Source: a virus
DNA: 20,526 nucleotides
Reading direction: 5' to 3' (one strand)
Virus record (IMG/VR): IMGVR_UViG_3300047553_000716
Coordinates: 1-20,526 of that record
Shown here: piece by piece, positions 6,198-13,424 of the stretch
Layout of the letters: each line of letters begins with the position of its first letter
Numbering within the stretch: the first letter of the stretch is position 1
Translations under genes and position numbers: made by a program
The notes under the pieces: generated by a model
Database searches by the model: none
Told to the model about the DNA's origin: nothing
What the model saw: the letters and a program-made list of their open reading frames with translations, nothing else

Positions 6198-6210
6198 AAC
6201 AATCATTGTT
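6198..6210. promoter_or_regulatory. 13-bp palindrome next to -35 box
   Basis: AACAAT-C-ATTGTT is a perfect palindrome 6 bp from the -35 box of the 388-aa gene and 4 bp past the stop of the 418-aa gene. It is a candidate operator. It is too short and AT-rich to act alone as a terminator. Confidence 0.35.
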
Positions 6211-6214
6211 AAAA

Positions 6215-7471
6215 TTAAATTTCAATCTTAGTAAATAGTTTTTGATTTTGATCAGGCTTAGAGAAGATAACAATTGATCCATCAAAAGAAGATACTAAAT
6301 CATCAAATTGTTGCATCATCCTATCTTTGAATTTGCTTGATGCTGAAGGTGGATTGAAATCAGTGATGATGATGATATCCATCTTTCCAAAGTCGTCTTT
6401 GATAGTCGATAGAGTACCGCCCTTATTTCTTTGATAGTCATCATATCTTAACTCAAACAATTCTTTGAGAGATAGAAAAGCAATCCTAGGGGCTCCAAAC
6501 TGTGCTTGATTTGGATAATGCACCTCAAAGAGATTTTGCTTAAAGATACCTACTGCTAATTGCTCTAATTGAGCTTCATCATTTCCAACGATTTGAAGCT
6601 TGTGTTTGCCCCCTGTGCATATATCCACTACCAAATCTCTATTATCATCGCTTAGAGTGCCTTTAAATTGCTGAATAGAGATATCTTTATATTCAGCCTT
6701 AAAGTTAACATAAGGCAATTTCAATTTTCTTGAGATATGTATCTGTCTTGACTCGGTAGGCCAAACATCATTTAGATCATGAATTGAGTAGTATTTACCT
6801 GTATCTTCACAAGCCTTAAAATTGGATGAAGCTTTAGGTAGTTTTGAATTTAGCTTTTTAGTTTCTTGATTGACATATAGCAGCTTAGCAAATTCTATTG
6901 CCTCCCAATTTGTTGACGGTAGATCAATGAATGGATTTGCATCATGATTGACTTGAGATTGTACTTGCTCAGGCTGAACGGTCTCGATCTGTGTTTTCAC
7001 TTTTCTTTTATTTATTTTCTTTTGATTATCTTTATTAGATATATCTTTATTTGGGGGGTAAAATTCCACTGATTGATTAGGGGATTTTTCCACTGATTGA
7101 TTAGGGGATTTTTCCCTTGATTGAACATCAGATTTATAAAAATCAGTGTATGCTCTCCAGTATCTAGCTAAACAAAAATCACTCAAGATCAGCTGATTGA
7201 CTGATAGCACTTTCTTTTTGATGATGATGTTGGCCTTGATCATTTTAGGGATTGCATCTTTTACTTGATGTTCGGATAATCCAATCAATTTACCAATGAA
7301 CGCATATGAAACACAAATAGATCTGCCATCTGATTTATCATCTAATTCAATGAGCTCAATCATTCTCATCAAGATTGATTTGCTATTGGCGATTGAAGAC
7401 AAGATATCGCATCGATTGATGTTATTAAGAACGCCAAATGATGGCATAAGCTCGCTAAATAGCTTTGACAT
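6215..7471 (-). CDS. Probable replication initiator / helicase loader with degenerate AAA+ domain
   Basis: This 418-aa protein starts with a winged-helix-like region (about 20-100), including a helix-turn-helix IGKLIGLSEHQVKDAIPKMI and a beta wing (NIIIKKK). A repeat-bearing linker follows: KSPNQSVE twice, 121-136, then a Lys/Gln-rich stretch to 175. The C-terminus (about 285-418) aligns by eye with the DnaC/IstB ATPase core: KLQIVGNDEAQ where Walker A should be, IAFLSLKELFELR, then DIIIITDF where Walker B should be. The P-loop lysine is absent, so nucleotide binding is doubtful. The neighbouring divergent HTH and DnaB genes support a role in origin recognition and helicase loading. This is an inference, not a firm family match. 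Confidence 0.6.
   Translation of the reverse strand: MSKLFSELMPSFGVLNNINRCDILSSIANSKSILMRMIELIELDDKSDGRSICVSYAFIGKLIGLSEHQVKDAIPKMIKANIIIKKKVLSVNQLILSDFCLARYWRAYTDFYKSDVQSREKSPNQSVEKSPNQSVEFYPPNKDISNKDNQKKINKRKVKTQIETVQPEQVQSQVNHDANPFIDLPSTNWEAIEFAKLLYVNQETKKLNSKLPKASSNFKACEDTGKYYSIHDLNDVWPTESRQIHISRKLKLPYVNFKAEYKDISIQQFKGTLSDDNRDLVVDICTGGKHKLQIVGNDEAQLEQLAVGIFKQNLFEVHYPNQAQFGAPRIAFLSLKELFELRYDDYQRNKGGTLSTIKDDFGKMDIIIITDFNPPSASSKFKDRMMQQFDDLVSSFDGSIVIFSKPDQNQKLFTKIEI
7066..7113. repeat. Two tandem 24-bp units inside the initiator gene
   Basis: Two exact 24-bp units (CCACTGATTGATTAGGGG plus ATTTTT) lie at 7066-7089 and 7090-7113, followed by a partial third. They encode the KSPNQSVE octapeptide repeat. 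Initiator genes of some phages contain their origin iterons, so an origin role is possible but unproven. Confidence 0.9.
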
Positions 7472-7501
7472 TGTAAAACCTTTCTTTTAATGATTTCGCC
7501 T

Positions 7502-7529
7502 ATTGTATCTTTTTAAATTGACATTGCAA
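7502..7529 (-). promoter_or_regulatory. Sigma70-like promoter for the initiator gene
   Basis: On the minus strand TTGCAA (7529-7524), a 16-bp spacer and TACAAT (7507-7502) stand about 31 bp before ATG 7471. AGAAAGG lies 7-9 nt before the start. It overlaps the rightward promoter, so the two probably interfere with each other. Confidence 0.55.
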
Positions 7530-7546
7530 AAATAAAATGATACGAA
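7518..7546 (+). promoter_or_regulatory. Sigma70-like promoter for the HTH-dnaB operon
   Basis: TTGACA (7518-7523), a 17-bp spacer and TACGAA (7541-7546) with an upstream TG (extended -10 form) stand about 32 bp before ATG 7579. The -10 box is weak. It is the likely early promoter for the rightward replication genes. Confidence 0.55.
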
Positions 7547-7578
7547 TTTAAAAAAAAATCACTACAAGGAAAATAAAC

Positions 7579-7809
7579 ATGAAAGTTAACTTGAAATTAA
7601 ATCGAGTAAAAGAAACTACAGGGCTGACTATCGTTCAGATTGCAGAAAAGATGAATGTTAAAAGTCGCATTCAAGTCTATCAGATGATCAAAGAAGAAGG
7701 ATGCTCTATGAAAAACGCAATGCGACTTGAGCGAGCTACTGGCATCAGTCATCAGTTTTTTTTGTATCCATTGCCTACCGCTCTTCAATTTTTACCAAAG
7801 CAAGACTAA
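7579..7809 (+). CDS. Cro/XRE-like helix-turn-helix protein
   Basis: This is a 76-aa protein with ACAAGGAAAA before ATG 7579. Residues 6-56 have the helix pattern of a small Cro-like domain: LNRVKETTGLTIVQIAEKMNV, then SRIQVYQMIKEEG as recognition-helix region, and NAMRLERATGIS. It probably binds DNA as a dimer in the divergent promoter region between itself and the initiator gene and sets the balance between the two directions. It stands 3 bp before the dnaB gene. The regulator role is inferred from fold and position. Confidence 0.62.
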   Translation: MKVNLKLNRVKETTGLTIVQIAEKMNVKSRIQVYQMIKEEGCSMKNAMRLERATGISHQFFLYPLPTALQFLPKQD

Positions 7810-7812
7810 AAA

Positions 7813-9288
7813 ATGACTACACAAGAAAACAATGATCAGCCCAATCAATCTAATAAGTTTAATGATGGATGGGATCACAATGTAAGAATTTCAGATATGA
7901 TTTCAGATGGTCAAATCTTTGATGAAGCTGATTTAATCGCAAGTGCTATGAGAGCGGCTAGGATTATTTCAACGCTCATGATCGATGGATACGATGAAAT
8001 CAAAGAGATGATTTTTAGGCTTATTAAGTCTGATGACATGATGCTTGAGCATACTCTTTGCATGCTTTTCAGAATGGCTGTTAGGATCAGAGCAAAAGGC
8101 ACAAAAGAGAATCCATCACCTATCACTATCCCAGCAATCATCGAAGAGTATAAAGCTAGACATTCTTTTAATTCTAAAGAATTGCCACATTCTCAGCCCC
8201 CTGAGATGATCAGCCAATTCGTGATGAATTTGTCAATCAATCATGATCCTTTTGTCTTATATCCAATTGCATATGCTGAAGTGAAAAGGCATGTTCATTT
8301 TTATGTTACCTCTCAAATCGTTGCCTTAGATTTCTTTAAGGGAAAGCTTCTTAAAGAAGGCTATGATATGGCATGGGTGGAAGATCGACATAAAACTAAG
8401 GTTGATCTTTATAAGCAATTGCTCCCAGTGGAAAGCGAACAATTCAAACATCAGATTGCTAAAACGATTCAGATGATGCGAGCAGTCCCAACTGGAGTGA
8501 GTACCGACCTCGCTGAATTGGATAAATATTTAAAGCTTCAAAAGGGATGCCTTTACTACATTGGGGGGCGTCCAGGTGTTGGCAAGACTGCATTAGCTTT
8601 GCACCTTTTAAAGCTCAAAGATATTTGCAATCGCAAGACCATATTTATAAGCCTTGAGATGAGTCAAGATCAGTTAATCGCAAGGTTACTTTGCTCAGTC
8701 AGTGGAATCGATTATGCAAATATTAAAGATCGATCTTTAGATGAAGCACCTATCAAGGTGGTAGAGAAGATTGTTGATGCTGCTGAAAAGCTTGAGGCCT
8801 TGAACATAACGCTTGTTGATAAGGGCGTTAGCGATATAGCTTCCGCTGTGTCTCTTTGCAAAAACATTTTAGATCATCAAGGCGAATTGGGGATGATTGT
8901 GATTGACTATCTCCAATTGATGAAGGGATCAAGTCAGAATAAAAATCAAATTAGAGAACAAGAGGTTAGCGAGATCAGCAGATCATTAAAGCTACTTGCC
9001 AAAGAATGTGATTGCCCTGTTGTGTGCTTGACTCAAGTTAATAGAGAGGCTGAGAAGAGACAAGACAAGCGACCAGGATTAAGCGATCTTAGAGAGTCGG
9101 GATCTCTTGAACAAGATGCTGATGCTGTGCTGATGCTTTATAGAGAAGACTACTATGCTAAAGAGTTTTCAGTTGATGCTGGTCAACTTGAGATTATCGT
9201 TGCAAAAAATAGACATGGATCATTGGGAACAGCCAAAGTTAAGTACGATCGCAATACTCAGACAATATCAAATCTTGATAGTTTTTAA
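7813..9288 (+). CDS. dnaB-like: Replicative DNA helicase, DnaB family
   Basis: This is a 491-aa hexameric 5'-3' helicase that opens the phage replication fork. The N-terminal 200 residues are divergent and helical (primase-interaction part). The RecA-like core has Walker A at 251-260 (GGRPGVGKTA), SLEMSQDQL, Walker B at about 361-367 (MIVIDYLQL) and TQVNREAEKR. The DLRESGSLEQDADAV block at 425-439 follows, and the core ends with the basic KNRHGSLG arginine-finger region, as expected in DnaB. It begins 3 bp after the HTH gene with only a weak ribosome site, so translational coupling is likely. The eroded loader-like protein at 6215-7471 is its probable partner. Confidence 0.95.
   Translation: MTTQENNDQPNQSNKFNDGWDHNVRISDMISDGQIFDEADLIASAMRAARIISTLMIDGYDEIKEMIFRLIKSDDMMLEHTLCMLFRMAVRIRAKGTKENPSPITIPAIIEEYKARHSFNSKELPHSQPPEMISQFVMNLSINHDPFVLYPIAYAEVKRHVHFYVTSQIVALDFFKGKLLKEGYDMAWVEDRHKTKVDLYKQLLPVESEQFKHQIAKTIQMMRAVPTGVSTDLAELDKYLKLQKGCLYYIGGRPGVGKTALALHLLKLKDICNRKTIFISLEMSQDQLIARLLCSVSGIDYANIKDRSLDEAPIKVVEKIVDAAEKLEALNITLVDKGVSDIASAVSLCKNILDHQGELGMIVIDYLQLMKGSSQNKNQIREQEVSEISRSLKLLAKECDCPVVCLTQVNREAEKRQDKRPGLSDLRESGSLEQDADAVLMLYREDYYAKEFSVDAGQLEIIVAKNRHGSLGTAKVKYDRNTQTISNLDSF
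9266..9286 (+). terminator. Weak candidate terminator at dnaB end
   Basis: TATCAA-ATC-TTGATA forms a 6-bp hairpin followed by GTTTTT, lying over the last codons and stop of the helicase gene. The stem is AT-rich, so any termination would be partial. A new promoter follows at 9329. Confidence 0.3.
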
Positions 9289-9328
9289 TCTTTTGTATAA
9301 ATTTTTTTTAACATAGTTATTTTTTTTA

Positions 9329-9355
9329 TTGACAATATGATTAGAATGTTATAAA
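9329..9355 (+). promoter_or_regulatory. Sigma70-like promoter for the 65-aa/81-aa/RecT unit
   Basis: TTGACA (9329-9334) is followed by TATAAA (9350-9355) at 15 bp, or by TAAATT at 17 bp, about 55 bp before ATG 9410. It lies in the only long AT-rich gap of this operon. Confidence 0.5.
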
Positions 9356-9409
9356 TTATTTTTACAAAACAAAACAGAAAACATTTTACAACCTACTCAG
9401 GAGTACAAA

Positions 9410-9607
9410 ATGAACCAATCACCTAAATGTGGATTGTTCCCAACAGTCGATAAAAGACACCTTCAAGAAGGCATCTCTCAAGAACAACGCCAAGCAATCG
9501 CAAAAAAGCAAAGCATTGGAGATATCATTAACAATGCTGGAGTGATATTCTTCCATATGTTTCTTTGGGCGATGTTTTTCTTTTCACTACTTTTTTTCGG
9601 AGAATAA
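9410..9607 (+). CDS. Small single-pass membrane protein, unknown
   Basis: This 65-aa protein has AGGAG 7 nt before its ATG. The first 40 residues are polar and basic, ending in a helix with QEQRQAIAKK. Residues 41-62 form one hydrophobic segment rich in Phe (VIFFHMFLWAMFFFSLLFF). It is probably a tail-anchored inner-membrane protein with the N-terminus in the cytoplasm. It is the first gene after the 9329 promoter, so probably early. No family is recognised. Confidence 0.65.
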   Translation: MNQSPKCGLFPTVDKRHLQEGISQEQRQAIAKKQSIGDIINNAGVIFFHMFLWAMFFFSLLFFGE

Positions 9608-9611
9608 GCAG

Positions 9612-9857
9612 ATGAGCCAACTCAACACTCTCTCAAGACTCAATATCATCCAACTTGATGGCACAGGTCCATTGATGCATCAACTTGATGATTTAACAAC
9701 AGACTGGACAATCGATTGCGATGATGTGGAGATCATCACTGATCGTCTCAAGATCATCATCCCAATCGCAACTCTTAACCTCTCAATCGATGCAGAACCT
9801 TCTGAAATCATTGCTGCTATCTATGATCGATTTGTAGCAATTTTGAAAAACAATTAA
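9612..9857 (+). CDS. 81-aa acidic protein, unknown
   Basis: GGAG lies 9-10 nt before ATG 9612, and the gene begins 4 bp after the previous stop. The product is acidic, with alternating hydrophobic strands (VEIITDRLKIIIPIATLNLSI) and a C-terminal helix. It is a compact globular protein without a motif I recognise. It lies directly before the RecT-like gene, and could be a partner of it. Confidence 0.65.
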   Translation: MSQLNTLSRLNIIQLDGTGPLMHQLDDLTTDWTIDCDDVEIITDRLKIIIPIATLNLSIDAEPSEIIAAIYDRFVAILKNN

Positions 9858-9868
9858 GGAAAAACTAA

Positions 9869-10816
9869 ATGGCAAATCATAAACTTTTAGAATCTCTCTC
9901 TGATGTCAATGCTATCGCTGATAGTATGGAGCAACTCGTAAAACTCGCCGCCTATCTCACTGCAGGCACAAATTGGACTGCCCAACAACTTGTCACAGCT
10001 TATCTCTCTTATGGGATGATGCATGGTTGGAACATTGCTCAAACTATGGAAAAGATGAACATCATTAAAGGCAAGATCACATATCAAGCTTCTGCGATGT
10101 TTGGCATTGTCATTGCTTCTCCCAAGTGCAAGTCATGGAAAGTCTTATCAAACACTGAAGAAGAATGCTCAATTGAATTTACAAGAGGCGACAACAATCA
10201 AAAGTATGTAGTCACTTTCACGATTGCATTGGCACAGAAGCAAGGTTTGACAAATAATCGCCAATGGCAGACTATGCCCAAGCAAATGCTTATGGCAAGA
10301 TGTAAATCAATGGCTGTTCGTGATGTGTTTGGCGATGTTATCAGTGGCTATGATACGATTGAGATGGCTGATAATATGGAGATGTCTGAAGAAGAAAGAC
10401 TAGAAATCTTGAGTCAAGAGCTTGATACTCCAATCTATGCTGAGAGACAACCCGTTCAAAGAGCAAAGCCGGGCGTCAAGGCTGGGGCAGATACAAAAGC
10501 AAAGCCTCAACCTGTGCAAGTTCAACCTGTAGTTCAACCTGTGCAAGTTCAACCTGTGCAAGTACAAGCACCACCACAACAGCCCCAACAAGTGCAACAA
10601 TCAGCACCACCACCCCAACCCCAACAAGTGCAGCAGTCAGCACCGCCCAAGACTCAAGCACAACCACATGATCAAGCTTCACTCTTCCCAAGCGATCAAA
10701 AGCAAGCCGTTGAGTATCAATCCTATCGAGACAAGGATTTAAGAGGAGGCTGGGCTGATGCCGACTACGATGAAGATGATGCTAGGGATTGGAGAGAGTC
10801 GTGGAAAATTAAATAA
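9869..10816 (+). CDS. recT-like: RecT-like single-strand annealing protein
   Basis: This is a 315-aa DNA recombinase that anneals complementary single strands. The first 170 residues carry the RecT pattern: NWTAQQLVTAYLSYGMMHGW, IIKGKITYQASAMFGIVI, then the diagnostic W133, MPKQMLMARCKSMAVRDVF (136-154) and GYDTIEMAD. Residues 194-262 are a Pro/Gln/Val-rich low-complexity linker with nested repeats. The C-terminus is aromatic and acidic (ADADYDEDDARDW), resembling the partner-binding tails found on SSBs. AAGGAAAA precedes the ATG. No partner exonuclease is seen in this window. The gene end overlaps the convergent RNR gene by 8 bp. Confidence 0.82.
   Translation: MANHKLLESLSDVNAIADSMEQLVKLAAYLTAGTNWTAQQLVTAYLSYGMMHGWNIAQTMEKMNIIKGKITYQASAMFGIVIASPKCKSWKVLSNTEEECSIEFTRGDNNQKYVVTFTIALAQKQGLTNNRQWQTMPKQMLMARCKSMAVRDVFGDVISGYDTIEMADNMEMSEEERLEILSQELDTPIYAERQPVQRAKPGVKAGADTKAKPQPVQVQPVVQPVQVQPVQVQAPPQQPQQVQQSAPPPQPQQVQQSAPPKTQAQPHDQASLFPSDQKQAVEYQSYRDKDLRGGWADADYDEDDARDWRESWKIK
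10510..10650. repeat. Nested repeats coding the Pro/Gln linker
   Basis: Several copies of a CAACCTGTGCAAGTT-type unit (QPVQV) are followed by two copies of a 33-bp-class unit coding QPQQVQQSAPP. All are in frame. The length of such arrays is expected to vary between relatives. Confidence 0.8.
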
Positions 10817-12749
10817 GGCAGACCCCACCAGCGCAAGCAGGTTCAACACTAGGATTTTCTTTAAACCCTCCTACATTTAAATCAACCTTAGACCAATCAG
10901 CACTCAGCAATTTATTATATTTTTTAATCATTTGTGCATTTGTATCGCTGACAGTTTGATAAGGTGCATTCTCATAAACATGATCGCCATAATCGGATAA
11001 AAGAGAAATGCCTTTAACGGTATCTCTAAGCGACCAAATTCTATCCGTTAGATCATCCCATTCATCAGCCTTGACGGTGCAAGTATTAGACACATTATGA
11101 GTTAATCCGAATTGATCTTTTTCCCTAAGTTGTGTTGTTGGCTTGACCCAGTGCTTTTGAATAAAAGCGACCATCGTCAAAAAGTCTTTACTAGATAAAT
11201 TTTCTCTAAGTATTGCACAATATGGGGCTTCACAAGCAAAAGAAACGATCCCAACTTGTGCGTCGCGATCATCGCACACTTCGGGCAATTTGCTTAAAAT
11301 CTCTTGCCAAATAGGATTTATCTTATTGATGCGCATTGTTCTGATATATCGCCTTGCATGATATGGATGGATACCAGCTGAACAACCTGCAACTGTTGAG
11401 CTATTGCCTGATGGCTTAACGGTTGTAGCTCTTAATGCAGGATTGATCTTGATTAACTTAGCAACTTCCTTATTTACAGATACAACCTCTTGCGAACATT
11501 TTTTAAGCAAGTTTTCATCAAAGATCAGATCAGTTCTGCTCATAATGCCAGTCATAGAAACACCTAATAAAGCATCTCTCTCTATGATCTTTTTAGTAGT
11601 CTCTCCAAGATAACCCGTCTTTGTGTAACTTGCTTGAAGTGTACCTAAGAAAGCAGCTGCTTTACATGCACCTAAAAAATCATCAGCATCATCAAGGTTT
11701 GCAACAACAATCTCATTTAAATTGCATACAGCCCACCCGCTTGAAGTGTTGCCTTGATTATCTTTGAATGTTGGATATAAGCCTATTTCTCCACATGGAT
11801 TTGTAGAGAAGTCTTTATCATAGCAAAAGAAAAAGCCGGGCTCTCCAAATTGTCTTGCGTTGTCAATGATCTGAGTAAATACAGATTTTTTCTCAAATCC
11901 ATCAAGTAGGATCTGAGCGCTAATATTTGCATAAGCTCTTTGGGGATTGTCTTGCCACCAATTGCCAGTCTTAGCAGTCATCATCTCTTCATCATCAGGA
12001 GAAAAGAGAGCAATTGTAGCCGCTCTTCTTGAGCTGAGTAAAGCGGCGTGGCTTATGTGCATGAAGATATCAAAGCATTGAATTGGCCTTAATTTATCTT
12101 GTGCTTGATCGACCGCTTGATCAAGAATAAACCTAACCTTTTCAATAGCAACCTCAAGCACTTTGGGACCAGGAGCAACACCACCAATTGAAATGGGAGA
12201 TCCTTCAGGTCTAACTTGATCATAATGGAAACTGATGCAATATTTAGCTTCATCTTCGTTGGTTGGCAAATAGCTTTTTGTTAGCACATGCACAGCTTCA
12301 GCCCATCCTTCAATTGAGTCCTCAACTACATGAACAAGCTTTAGTCTTGCATCTCTTTGAGTCTTTGAAATCAAGTTTGGAAGCTTAGCAATATGATGCT
12401 TTTGTACTGAAAAGCCAACACCGCACCCACTCATCAACAGCCAAAAGCCTTCAGCAAAAAATCGAACACGATCAACATACGAAGCGGTGCAATTGTACAT
12501 TCGCATATTGTTTCTCTCAATAGCAACACCACCGAATTGAGTTGATCTTTGAGATGGGAAAACCTTTTTTTTATAAACATAATTTTGAAAAACTTGCTCG
12601 ATATCCATACTTAAAAAAGGAAATTTCTTTTGATGCATTTGCTTGACTCTTGCCATTGCATCTAAATAAGTTTCTCGCTTGCCATCAGCTTTAACATGAG
12701 CATATTGGGTAGCAAAAGCGACTTCACCTAAAATTTTATTTTGTGACAT
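10809..12749 (-). CDS. nrdJ: Class II (adenosylcobalamin-dependent) ribonucleotide reductase
   Basis: This enzyme reduces ribonucleotides to deoxyribonucleotides using coenzyme B12 as radical source. ATG 12749 gives 646 aa and has GGAG at the right distance; the in-frame opening to 12788 does not. Cysteines fall where monomeric RTPR has them: C109 in SGCGVGF, C319 in NPCGEI (thiyl radical), C342 in VCNLNEI and the C-terminal pair C639/C644 in ACAGGVCLI. TVKPSGNSSTVAGCSAGIH is the conserved phosphate loop region. No NrdB-like subunit is needed. A hairpin covers the start codon. A B12-dependent enzyme makes dNTP supply depend on host cobalamin. Confidence 0.93.
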   Translation of the reverse strand: MSQNKILGEVAFATQYAHVKADGKRETYLDAMARVKQMHQKKFPFLSMDIEQVFQNYVYKKKVFPSQRSTQFGGVAIERNNMRMYNCTASYVDRVRFFAEGFWLLMSGCGVGFSVQKHHIAKLPNLISKTQRDARLKLVHVVEDSIEGWAEAVHVLTKSYLPTNEDEAKYCISFHYDQVRPEGSPISIGGVAPGPKVLEVAIEKVRFILDQAVDQAQDKLRPIQCFDIFMHISHAALLSSRRAATIALFSPDDEEMMTAKTGNWWQDNPQRAYANISAQILLDGFEKKSVFTQIIDNARQFGEPGFFFCYDKDFSTNPCGEIGLYPTFKDNQGNTSSGWAVCNLNEIVVANLDDADDFLGACKAAAFLGTLQASYTKTGYLGETTKKIIERDALLGVSMTGIMSRTDLIFDENLLKKCSQEVVSVNKEVAKLIKINPALRATTVKPSGNSSTVAGCSAGIHPYHARRYIRTMRINKINPIWQEILSKLPEVCDDRDAQVGIVSFACEAPYCAILRENLSSKDFLTMVAFIQKHWVKPTTQLREKDQFGLTHNVSNTCTVKADEWDDLTDRIWSLRDTVKGISLLSDYGDHVYENAPYQTVSDTNAQMIKKYNKLLSADWSKVDLNVGGFKENPSVEPACAGGVCLI

Positions 12750-12778
12750 GATCATCTCCATGTGAAAGGGATGATCAT
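12748..12778 (-). promoter_or_regulatory. 9-bp hairpin over the nrdJ start codon
   Basis: GATGATCAT (12770-12778) and ATGATCATC (12748-12756) pair perfectly around a 13-nt loop. In the leftward mRNA the 3' arm contains the first two bases of the nrdJ ATG and the last G of its GGAG. The structure would hide the start unless melted or bound. Confidence 0.5.
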
Positions 12779-12791
12779 TAGAACACAAATC

Positions 12792-13034
12792 TCATTTATT
12801 TTTTAGAAAATCAACATTCGTTTCTATTCTTTCAAGAATAACTGTATGTCTATTCAATGCTTTATTGATCAGATCAAGCTCAGCATCTGTTTTTTCTTGC
12901 TTGACAAGCAAAGCCATTGTCTGATGTTCGAGCAATGCAATCCTCTTATCATATGATGAGAAGATCTTAAAGGCTGGCAGAAGAGCGGTTATAACAGCAG
13001 TTAATGCACTGATTGAGATCATATCTGAGTTCAT
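12792..13034 (-). CDS. Putative holin (one TM helix plus coiled coil)
   Basis: This is an 80-aa protein from ATG 13034 with AAGGGTGA before it, starting 4 bp after the endolysin stop. An in-frame opening to 13076 exists but lies inside the endolysin gene. Residues 5-26 are hydrophobic (MISISALTAVITALLPAFKIF), and 30-80 form a charged coiled coil. This layout matches small one-helix phage holin-type proteins, which act in the inner membrane to release or activate endolysin. The direct linkage to a peptidase gene supports it. Functional assignment is by layout and context. Confidence 0.6.
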   Translation of the reverse strand: MNSDMISISALTAVITALLPAFKIFSSYDKRIALLEHQTMALLVKQEKTDAELDLINKALNRHTVILERIETNVDFLKNK

Positions 13035-13038
13035 GTGG

Positions 13039-13416
13039 TCACCCTTGCCATCTTGCTCTTGTGCCTCTGATATCATAATGCACGAAGTTAGAATCTAGGT
13101 ACTTGCCAAGCCCGCCCTCTTTGATCTTGCCTTGAGCAATCAGCTTCTCAATGCGACTATAGATCTCTTCAGTTGGTACACCAGCGATCTTAATATCAGC
13201 GGCTTTCGCATGAAGATGCTGAGATTTATCAGCACCCCCAACTTGAGCGTTTCTAGTTGGCGAACGATATCCACTGATGATTATAATAGGCTTCTGAAAA
13301 TGCTCTCTAATGATCTGAAGATTCTTTAAAAGCTCAACGGCGTTGGCTACCAATTCAGGGGGGATTGCATCAGAAAATTCAAGTTCAGACAATTTAAAAT
13401 TTTTTGTTACTTGCAT
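13039..13416 (-). CDS. Endolysin, peptidase M15 family
   Basis: This is a 125-aa zinc peptidase that cleaves murein cross-links in late lysis. ATG 13416 has GAGG 6 nt upstream; a TTG at 13428 is the alternative. SGYRSPTRNAQVGGADKSQH leads to the metal site H67 and D74 (SxHLHAKAADIK), with the third ligand H113 in FVHYD. This is the M15A/M15_3 arrangement. There is no signal peptide, so it needs a holin, and a candidate is immediately downstream. The whole protein is one catalytic domain without a wall-binding module. Confidence 0.88.
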   Translation of the reverse strand: MQVTKNFKLSELEFSDAIPPELVANAVELLKNLQIIREHFQKPIIIISGYRSPTRNAQVGGADKSQHLHAKAADIKIAGVPTEEIYSRIEKLIAQGKIKEGGLGKYLDSNFVHYDIRGTRARWQG

Positions 13417-13424
13417 GATTTGCC

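Noticed and set aside
7911-8141. 76-aa minus-strand frame inside dnaB
   Set aside because: It is antisense to the helicase N-terminal domain with no start signals.
9289-9409. Short gene or small RNA in the gap after the helicase
   Set aside because: It is AT-rich with only promoter elements and no coding potential.
10400-10691. Minus-strand open frames opposite the RecT linker
   Set aside because: They are low-complexity shadows of the Pro/Gln repeat on the other strand.
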